DNA of 21,927 bases. It comes from CAYOXD01 sp964407825 (GTDB taxonomy: Bacteria; Desulfobacterota; Desulfobacteria; Desulfobacterales; JAFDDL01). The notes below the pieces were generated by a model. That model was not told the origin of the DNA and did not search any database. It saw only the letters and a list, made by a program, of their open reading frames with translations. Every line of letters begins with the position of its first letter. Position 1 is the first letter of the stretch. Position numbers and translations under genes: made by a program. Shown in pieces: positions 16,547 through 21,927 of the stretch. The stretch spans positions 1-21,927 of the forward strand of contig CAYOXD010000048.1 in NCBI GenBank assembly GCA_964407825.1, written 5' to 3'.

Positions 16547-18139
16547 ATGATTAAACCGCCCCCCAATATGCCCCGGCCGGGAGATATTATCAACATCATC
16601 GTCAGACGCCGATGGGTTTTGATTGTTCCCTTCTGCATCATCATGATTATAGGGTGCTATCTAGCCCTCACGCTTCCTAAGATCTACCAGGCCACCACAC
16701 TCATATTGGTCGAGCCACCGCGGGTGCCTTCCAGCTACGTACAACCCCTCGTGACCACGGATATTACCTCCAGGCTCAGGACCATTTCGGAGCAGGTCAT
16801 GAGCCGTACCAATATTCAACGGATCATCAATACCTATCGAATGTTTACCGGGCCCGAATATGCGGATATGTACATAGAGGACAAAATTGAAAGCGTCCGA
16901 AAACGCATCCAACTGGATGTTAAACAATCAAGCACATTTTCCATCTCATTCAAAGGACAAGATCCCGAGAAGGTAAAAAATGTTGCAAACGCCTTGGCCT
17001 CCTATTTCATTGACGAGAATTTAAGGGAGAGGGAGGCCCAGGCCGTGGGTACCAGTGGATTTTTGGATGACGAGCTGAAATCCATGCGCCGTCGATTGGA
17101 AAAAAGCGAGGCACGCTTGACAGCTTACCGTCAAAAATACATGGGGGAACTTCCGGATCAGCTTGAAGCCAACCTAAACGTGCTGAATCGTTACAGCCAG
17201 CAGTTGATCGACAAACAAAAAGCGCTTCGGGAGGCTGAGTCGAATTTTATGCTAATGCAGCAGCAAGTCTCCGCAGATCAAACCATGCAACCGTCCCTGC
17301 CCTTCGCGCTTGATGATTCCCAGACCGATTCGGATTCGGGTGACCTGGACAACTTGCAGGCCAAGTTGGCTGATTTGAAGACCCGATATACGGATCAATA
17401 CCCGGACGTCCTTCGTGTGCAGGCCATGATCGATAAGCTAAAGGCTAAACAGGCTCAGGAAAAAAAGGAGAAGGAGGCAGCTGCGGCTTCATCCAAGGCG
17501 GATAATGCCCCCGCTCCCATGGATTTCAAGGCCGCTCAGGAAGCCCAGTTGAAAGAGTCTAAGCAGCAGATTCGAGATATGAAAAAGGAGGTTGCTGACC
17601 TTAAGAACAAGGTTCGGGCTTATCAGGATCGTGTCGAAAACACTCCCAAACGCGAACAGGATATGGCAGCCATTCAGAGAGACTATGATAATGTCAAGAA
17701 TATGTACGATTCCCTGCTGAAGCGGCGATTGGAGGCCGAAATCTCCGTAAATATGGAAAAAATGCAAAAAGGAGAGCAATTCCGCGTCATTGACCCGGCG
17801 CGCCTTCCTGAAAAGCCGGTTTCCCCCAATTTGGGCCTGCTGTTCTGCCTAACCCTGGTGCTGGGGTTAGGCGTGGGGGCGGGCATCATTTTCATCCAGG
17901 AGTATCTGGACAACTCCTTCAGAGGAAAGGAGGATGTCGAATCCGCTCTAGGGGTGACCGTTCTAGCGGCTGTCCCCAGGATTCTACAGCCCAAGGAAAA
18001 AAAGCGCCGTCAGCTGGAATTGAGGTTCAGCATTCTTTCCGTATGCTTTTCCGTGGGGCTGATTATCTGCCTCGCTGTCATCAGCGCCAATGGGCCGGAA
18101 AGAATAATCGAAATCGTGAAACACATTGTCCCCATCTAA
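16547..18139 (+). CDS. Chain-length determinant protein, Wzz type (XrtA-system-like)
   Basis: An inner-membrane protein of 530 aa that sets polymer length and probably activates the BY-kinase. A membrane segment lies at about 24-43, followed by the Wzz-type region (YQATTLILVEPPRVPSSYVQ). A long coiled coil with Lys/Glu/Gln-rich stretches spans about 170-390, then the GNVR-type end (REQDMAAIQRDYDNVKNMYD), LPEKPVSPN and a second membrane segment near 430-452. After it comes a short cytoplasmic stretch (DNSFRGKEDVESALGVTVLA) and a third hydrophobic segment at about 495-515. Kinase Walker motifs are absent, so the kinase is a separate protein (8534-9388). GAGGT lies before ATG 16547. The next gene, epsI, starts 11 bp after the stop. 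Confidence 0.93.
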   Translation: MIKPPPNMPRPGDIINIIVRRRWVLIVPFCIIMIIGCYLALTLPKIYQATTLILVEPPRVPSSYVQPLVTTDITSRLRTISEQVMSRTNIQRIINTYRMFTGPEYADMYIEDKIESVRKRIQLDVKQSSTFSISFKGQDPEKVKNVANALASYFIDENLREREAQAVGTSGFLDDELKSMRRRLEKSEARLTAYRQKYMGELPDQLEANLNVLNRYSQQLIDKQKALREAESNFMLMQQQVSADQTMQPSLPFALDDSQTDSDSGDLDNLQAKLADLKTRYTDQYPDVLRVQAMIDKLKAKQAQEKKEKEAAAASSKADNAPAPMDFKAAQEAQLKESKQQIRDMKKEVADLKNKVRAYQDRVENTPKREQDMAAIQRDYDNVKNMYDSLLKRRLEAEISVNMEKMQKGEQFRVIDPARLPEKPVSPNLGLLFCLTLVLGLGVGAGIIFIQEYLDNSFRGKEDVESALGVTVLAAVPRILQPKEKKRRQLELRFSILSVCFSVGLIICLAVISANGPERIIEIVKHIVPI

Positions 18140-18150
18140 GGATTCGCATC

Positions 18151-18867
18151 ATGAAAAGAGCCGAAGATATGATTTCACCAGCTCGATGCCTACTGATTTC
18201 CGGCATGGTGCTTTTGACCTTTGCCATTTTATCCCTCCACGGCCACGGAGAAACGGTTCCGCCCAAAAAAGCGCTAAGCGGTTTCCCCAAGCGGATCGGT
18301 GCATGGATTGGCAAGGAGGGGCATTTTGATCAGCAGGTATACGATATACTGGGTGTTGACGATTCGACGCTTATCAATTACCAGGGGCCGCAGGGGCGTC
18401 AAATTGAACTGTATGTCGGGTACTACAAAAGCCAGCGGCAAGGCGACCTGATCCATTCTCCAAAGAACTGCTTGCCAGGATCCGGCTGGAATATCACCCG
18501 GACATCCATCGAATCGTTGACCCCGCTCGGCGGTCATCCCGCCCAAATAAAGGCCATTGAACTCGTCCTGGAAAAGGGTGACGCCAAGATGGTTGCTCTC
18601 TACTGGTTCCAGTCGCGCGGCAGATTCATCGCATCGGAGTATATGCAGAAGCTATATCTCATCTGGGATGCCATGACGAAGAACCGAACGGACGGATCGT
18701 TTGTGCGTTTTACCGCTCCCGTGGGCCCTAAAGGCGTGGACTACACCATCGGATACCTCAAGGCCTTTGCAGAGAGGGTTACGCCGATCCTGTGTCGTTT
18801 TTTACCGGGGGACAAAACTGGCACTCCCGCAACCTCCCATAGCCAACAAAAGACCTCAGCCTCATGA
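18151..18867 (+). CDS. epsI: Exosortase-associated protein EpsI (DUF3485)
   Basis: The 238-aa protein has one N-terminal hydrophobic segment (LLISGMVLLTFAILSLHG), then a periplasmic domain with LYVGYYKSQRQGDLIHSPK, followed by the conserved NCLPGSGW with its Cys, and ALYWFQSRGRFIASEYMQK. These are hallmarks of the EpsI family, which accompanies or is fused to exosortases; its own biochemical role is not settled. AAGGA 8 bp before ATG 18151 fixes the start; an in-frame ATG at 18043 lies inside the preceding gene. The stop overlaps the exosortase start as ATGA, so the two proteins are translationally coupled. Here EpsI comes before the exosortase, while in fused proteins the EpsI part is C-terminal. 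Confidence 0.92.
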   Translation: MKRAEDMISPARCLLISGMVLLTFAILSLHGHGETVPPKKALSGFPKRIGAWIGKEGHFDQQVYDILGVDDSTLINYQGPQGRQIELYVGYYKSQRQGDLIHSPKNCLPGSGWNITRTSIESLTPLGGHPAQIKAIELVLEKGDAKMVALYWFQSRGRFIASEYMQKLYLIWDAMTKNRTDGSFVRFTAPVGPKGVDYTIGYLKAFAERVTPILCRFLPGDKTGTPATSHSQQKTSAS

Positions 18868-19706
18868 ATATGACACTGAATATAAGACGAAATCTTGCCA
18901 TCGCCTTGGCCGCTCTCAGTATTGCAGTACTCTTTCATCAGGTGATCTGCGGGATGGTGCGGGACTGGTACACCAATGAAAATTATTCCCAAGGCTTTTT
19001 AATTCCTTTTATCTCCGGGTATTTGGTCTGGCAGCAGCGGCAACGGATCTCCGAGTTGCCTATAAGACCGCACAACAGCGGTTTTCTTATGTTGATATTC
19101 TGTTGCCTGTTTTTCATGGCCGCCAGCATCGGCGCAGAGCTCTTTTCCATGCGTTTATCCATGCTGATGATCCTGTTCAGCTCGGTTGTTTTCCTGGCGG
19201 GCTGGCCCATAGCCAAAACCCTTTCCGCCCCTATCGGCTATCTCATCTTCATGATCCCCCTCCCGGCCATTATCTGGAATAAGATCGCCTTTCCTTTGAA
19301 GCTGTTTGCCACGCATATGGCGGTTTCCGCCATCAGGGCAGCCAATATCCCCGTCTACGGCGAGGGGAATATCATCTATCTGGCCAACACCACCCTACAG
19401 GTGGTGGATGCCTGCTCTGGGCTCAGGTCGCTGACCTCCCTCCTGGCGATCAGCGCTGCCTTTGCCCTCATCACGGATCACTCCAAGGTTAAAAAAATCA
19501 TCCTCTTTTTATCGGCCGTGCCTATTGCCATCCTTCTCAACATCGTTCGGCTGTTCATGACAGCCGTTCTGGCCAGCAGGTTCGGCCCCCAGGTCGCCCA
19601 GGGGTTTTTGCATGAAATCTCGGGGTTGATCGTATTTGCACTGGCCCTTGTTCTAACCTATCTAGTGCATTTATTGTTGCTACGCATGAGGGGAAGAGAT
19701 ACATAA
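18864..19706 (+). CDS. xrt: Exosortase, stand-alone (EpsH/Xrt family)
   Basis: A polytopic inner-membrane protease/transpeptidase of 280 aa that, by family, cleaves C-terminal PEP-CTERM-type sorting signals and is tied to EPS production. At least seven hydrophobic segments are visible. The proposed catalytic residues are all present: Cys184 in VVDACSGLRS, Arg229 in NIVRLF and His250 in FLHEISG. The early motif NENYSQGFLIPFISGYLVW is also typical. It ends after the last membrane segment with no EpsI domain, since EpsI is a separate upstream gene with an ATGA overlap. The subtype (A, C, D and so on) cannot be assigned by eye. No protein with a PEP-CTERM-like tail lies in this window, so the substrates must be elsewhere. 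Confidence 0.95.
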   Translation: MNMTLNIRRNLAIALAALSIAVLFHQVICGMVRDWYTNENYSQGFLIPFISGYLVWQQRQRISELPIRPHNSGFLMLIFCCLFFMAASIGAELFSMRLSMLMILFSSVVFLAGWPIAKTLSAPIGYLIFMIPLPAIIWNKIAFPLKLFATHMAVSAIRAANIPVYGEGNIIYLANTTLQVVDACSGLRSLTSLLAISAAFALITDHSKVKKIILFLSAVPIAILLNIVRLFMTAVLASRFGPQVAQGFLHEISGLIVFALALVLTYLVHLLLLRMRGRDT

Positions 19707-19755
19707 CCATCTGCCTCTAATACTAACCTCTAAACATAGCTGAGAGATCTGAATT

Positions 19756-21072
19756 ATGAGACCAGGCCTCTGTTCCATCATGGTAGTTGGCGTTCTTTTG
19801 GCAGTGGTTTCCCAGGCTCACGGTGCGCTCATCACCTTTCAGCCAAGGGTGTCTGTCAACGAAACCTACACGGACAATACGTTTCAATCCAATACGGACC
19901 CGGTGGAGGAGTACATCACCACCGTCACTCCGGGCGCCACCCTCGATGTCACCGGTAGACGCTATGGGCTTGAGGCGACCTATGATGCCGGGTATGTCAT
20001 GTATGGGAAAAATACCAGCGACAATACCTGGCGGCACAATGCAACGGCTTCGATATGGACAGATCTGGCCAAACACCTTCACCTGGATATCAATGACACC
20101 TTTCTCAAAACCGATGAGCCGACCACCGAAGAGCAGTATTTTTTTAACGTTCAACAGGTCAGTGGAAAAAACTACGGCAGTATCGGAAGGGGGTTCGCCA
20201 CCGGCCGCAATCATTATTATGTCAACGTCGCCAATGCCCTGCTCACTTATCAGTTTGGTAAAGATGATCGCTTCCTGCTGAGCTACCTCCACAGTCTTCG
20301 GAATGAAGACGCGGTGAATGCCAACGACAACCAGGAACATCGGCCCATGGCCCAACTGATTTATTGGTTCACGCCCCAATTCGGCGTGGACACCAGCCTC
20401 GCCTATACCCGCGGCCAATTCGACAGGGGAAACAATTTCGATGATTACAATGGACGTATCCGGCTCAACCAGAAGATCACCCGGCATACCGCTTTATACC
20501 TTCAATATGCCCATACAATGCGGATGTATAACGATGCCGGGCAGTCCGATTACACGATCTACAAGCCATCGGTTGGCGTCTCCTATCAGCCGAGCCAGGA
20601 TGCCCTCATCGATATCGGCGTGGGCTATTTCGTCCAGAACAGGGACAACGCGGACAACCAGAACGGATTCACGCTGGACGCCACGGTGTCCAAGACATGG
20701 ACCTATCGCCGGGGCAGCGTGAACCTGATCGCCTTGAGCGGTTTGGACCGCGATGATTTCGGGGCCGAGAGACTGGGGCTGCAGCGTTACTATGGGATTT
20801 CTCTAAGCGGAGGATATTCACTGAGCCGGGAATTGAGCGCGCATCTGGAAGGTTCCTATCGCAGAACCGAGAATCTCGAGACCGCAAACGGCCAGACGGA
20901 TTCCCAGGTGGTAGCGGGCGGCGGTCTGAGCTATCGTATGCTGCGGTGGCTTTTCCTGAATGCCACCTATACGCACCGGCTGCTGCGATCGGACGAAGCA
21001 TCCCGCCAATACGAAGAAAACCGGGTGACCTTCAGCGTAACGCTGACGCCGGAATATCCTTACAAGCTGTGA
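19756..21072 (+). CDS. Outer-membrane beta-barrel protein, PEP-CTERM-locus type (TIGR03016-like)
   Basis: The 438-aa protein has a signal peptide (residues 1 to about 23, cut near QAHG) followed by alternating hydrophobic/polar strands with aromatic ends through its whole length, such as YGLEATYDAGYVMYG, RFLLSYLHSLRN, TALYLQYAHTM and LFLNATYTHRLL. This suggests a barrel of 14-18 strands. The N-terminal NETYTDNTF and TTVTPGATLDV motifs match my recollection of the uncharacterised barrel family of exosortase/EPS loci. The likely role is an outer-membrane pore or assembly factor for the polymer, complementing the short Wza-type protein. The last strands end VTFSVTLTPEYPYKL rather than in the usual C-terminal Phe. 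The ribosome site before ATG 19756 is weak (GAGAG). The gap to the deacetylase is 5 bp. Confidence 0.85.
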   Translation: MRPGLCSIMVVGVLLAVVSQAHGALITFQPRVSVNETYTDNTFQSNTDPVEEYITTVTPGATLDVTGRRYGLEATYDAGYVMYGKNTSDNTWRHNATASIWTDLAKHLHLDINDTFLKTDEPTTEEQYFFNVQQVSGKNYGSIGRGFATGRNHYYVNVANALLTYQFGKDDRFLLSYLHSLRNEDAVNANDNQEHRPMAQLIYWFTPQFGVDTSLAYTRGQFDRGNNFDDYNGRIRLNQKITRHTALYLQYAHTMRMYNDAGQSDYTIYKPSVGVSYQPSQDALIDIGVGYFVQNRDNADNQNGFTLDATVSKTWTYRRGSVNLIALSGLDRDDFGAERLGLQRYYGISLSGGYSLSRELSAHLEGSYRRTENLETANGQTDSQVVAGGGLSYRMLRWLFLNATYTHRLLRSDEASRQYEENRVTFSVTLTPEYPYKL

Positions 21073-21077
21073 CGGCC

Positions 21078-21927
21078 ATGACGAATCCCTTGCCCCCCCC
21101 CTGCGTATTATTGACCATCGACGTGGAGGACTGGTTTCAGGTTGAAAACTTCAAATCCGTAATCCCCTTTTCTACCTGGAAGGATCGTGACCTGCGGGTA
21201 GAAAGAAACACGCACCGCCTGCTGGACCTCTTCGACTCCGTCGCTCCAATGCCGACGGACTCGACCCCTCCAAAGGCCACCTTTTTCATTCTCGGTTGGG
21301 TGGCGAAGTATCTTCCGCATCTCGTCCGGGAGATCCATGCACGGGGTCATGAAGTGGCCTCCCATGGCTTTGCCCATGCACTATGCACGAATCAGCCCCC
21401 GGACGAACTGAAAGCGGATTTGATGGACAGCAAGGCGTTGCTGGAGGATATTATCGGCGAGGCGGTGGCAGGCTACCGTGCCCCGAGTTTTTCCATCAAT
21501 AGAGACGTGCTGAAGATCATCGAAGCGTGCGGGTTCCAATACGACTCCAGCTATAATTCATTCGGTCTTCATGGGAGATATGGAAAAGTTGATTTTTCGG
21601 GATGTAAACGTGCCGGCATCGCCCACATCCTCTCCGATTCGTTTCATGAACTGCCTGTAAGCAATTTGAGGGTCTGGAACCATACGGTGCCACTGAGCGG
21701 AGGCGGTTATTTCAGGCTCTTGCCCTTCTCGCTCTTCAAATGGGGCCTAAAGAGGATAATAGCCGAGACTTCGGCTTATTTGTTCTACATGCACCCCTGG
21801 GAAATCGATCCGGAGCAGCCACGGGTAGAGGGGATTCCCCGCAGTTTTCGATTCCGTCATTATGTGAACCTCGATAAAACGCTCAGCCGCCTTTCCCGGC
21901 TGCTCACGGATTTCAATGATTGCCGAT
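21078..21927 (+). CDS. Polysaccharide deacetylase (NodB family, DUF3473-type), 3' end cut
   Basis: The frame opens at ATG 21078, 5 bp after the barrel gene stop, and runs off the window with 283 codons and no stop. The NodB motifs are present: TIDVEDWF with Asp15 and Asp18, SHGFAH with the metal His96 and His100, and RAPSFSI. The C-terminal part has LPVSNLR, GGGYFRLLP and YMHPWEID, typical of the DUF3473 type in exosortase EPS loci. Such enzymes remove N- or O-acetyl groups from the polymer or its precursors. No signal peptide is visible (it begins MTNPLPPPCVLL), as in other members, so the place of action is open. Little of the C-terminus can be missing, since the final RFRHYVNLDKTLSRLSRLL segment is normally near the end. 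Confidence 0.93.
   Translation, partial: MTNPLPPPCVLLTIDVEDWFQVENFKSVIPFSTWKDRDLRVERNTHRLLDLFDSVAPMPTDSTPPKATFFILGWVAKYLPHLVREIHARGHEVASHGFAHALCTNQPPDELKADLMDSKALLEDIIGEAVAGYRAPSFSINRDVLKIIEACGFQYDSSYNSFGLHGRYGKVDFSGCKRAGIAHILSDSFHELPVSNLRVWNHTVPLSGGGYFRLLPFSLFKWGLKRIIAETSAYLFYMHPWEIDPEQPRVEGIPRSFRFRHYVNLDKTLSRLSRLLTDFNDCR

Noticed and set aside
18864..19706. Reading the last exosortase segment as a PEP-CTERM substrate tail
   Set aside because: The hydrophobic end belongs to the multi-pass fold and has no Pro-Glu-Pro motif before it.

Overview
The window looks like chromosomal DNA from a Gram-negative, probably a Desulfobacterota (deltaproteobacterial) organism. That assignment is an inference from three things: moderately high GC, outer-membrane and periplasmic proteins, and a PEP-CTERM/exosortase-type exopolysaccharide (EPS) locus. 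I see no rRNA, tRNA, CRISPR array, transposase or phage gene.

Left part (about 1-6422), housekeeping genes. A U32 peptidase-family protein, cut by the window edge, converges on a small reverse-strand winged-helix-like protein. That small gene is divergent from enolase (eno). The shared 184-bp control region is rich in palindromes. Enolase, an exported protein of unknown function and CTP synthase (pyrG) follow on the + strand with gaps under 50 bp and are plausibly co-transcribed.

Middle (6423-7080). About 650 bp without a convincing gene, lower in GC than its surroundings and holding several inverted and direct repeats.

Right part (7081-21927), one long + strand EPS locus. It opens with a degenerate NtrC-type regulator that lacks both the phospho-acceptor Asp and the sigma-54-contacting GAFTGA loop. 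A stand-alone BY-kinase (CpsD/Wzc C-terminal type) and an initiating polyprenyl-phosphate sugar transferase follow. After a 301-bp spacer comes a nucleotide-sugar cassette: an SDR epimerase, a UDP-glucuronate 4-epimerase-like SDR, WecB and Ugd. Next is the export and sorting module: a short Wza-type export protein, a Wzz-type chain-length protein, EpsI, a stand-alone exosortase, a beta-barrel outer-membrane protein and a DUF3473-type polysaccharide deacetylase running off the right end.

How they work together (inference from known families): Ugd plus the GAE-like epimerase would supply UDP-GlcA and UDP-GalA, and WecB would supply UDP-ManNAc. The sugar transferase primes the lipid carrier. The Wzz-like protein and the kinase set chain length, the Wza-like protein and the barrel handle export, and the deacetylase trims the polymer. 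The exosortase with EpsI would process PEP-CTERM-like proteins, but no such substrate, no flippase, no polymerase and no further glycosyltransferase lies in the window. The locus is a variant of a known system class. The less usual points are the crippled regulator, the split and reversed EpsI/exosortase order, A/C-rich tracts at the sugar-gene junctions, and the palindromic control region in front of eno.
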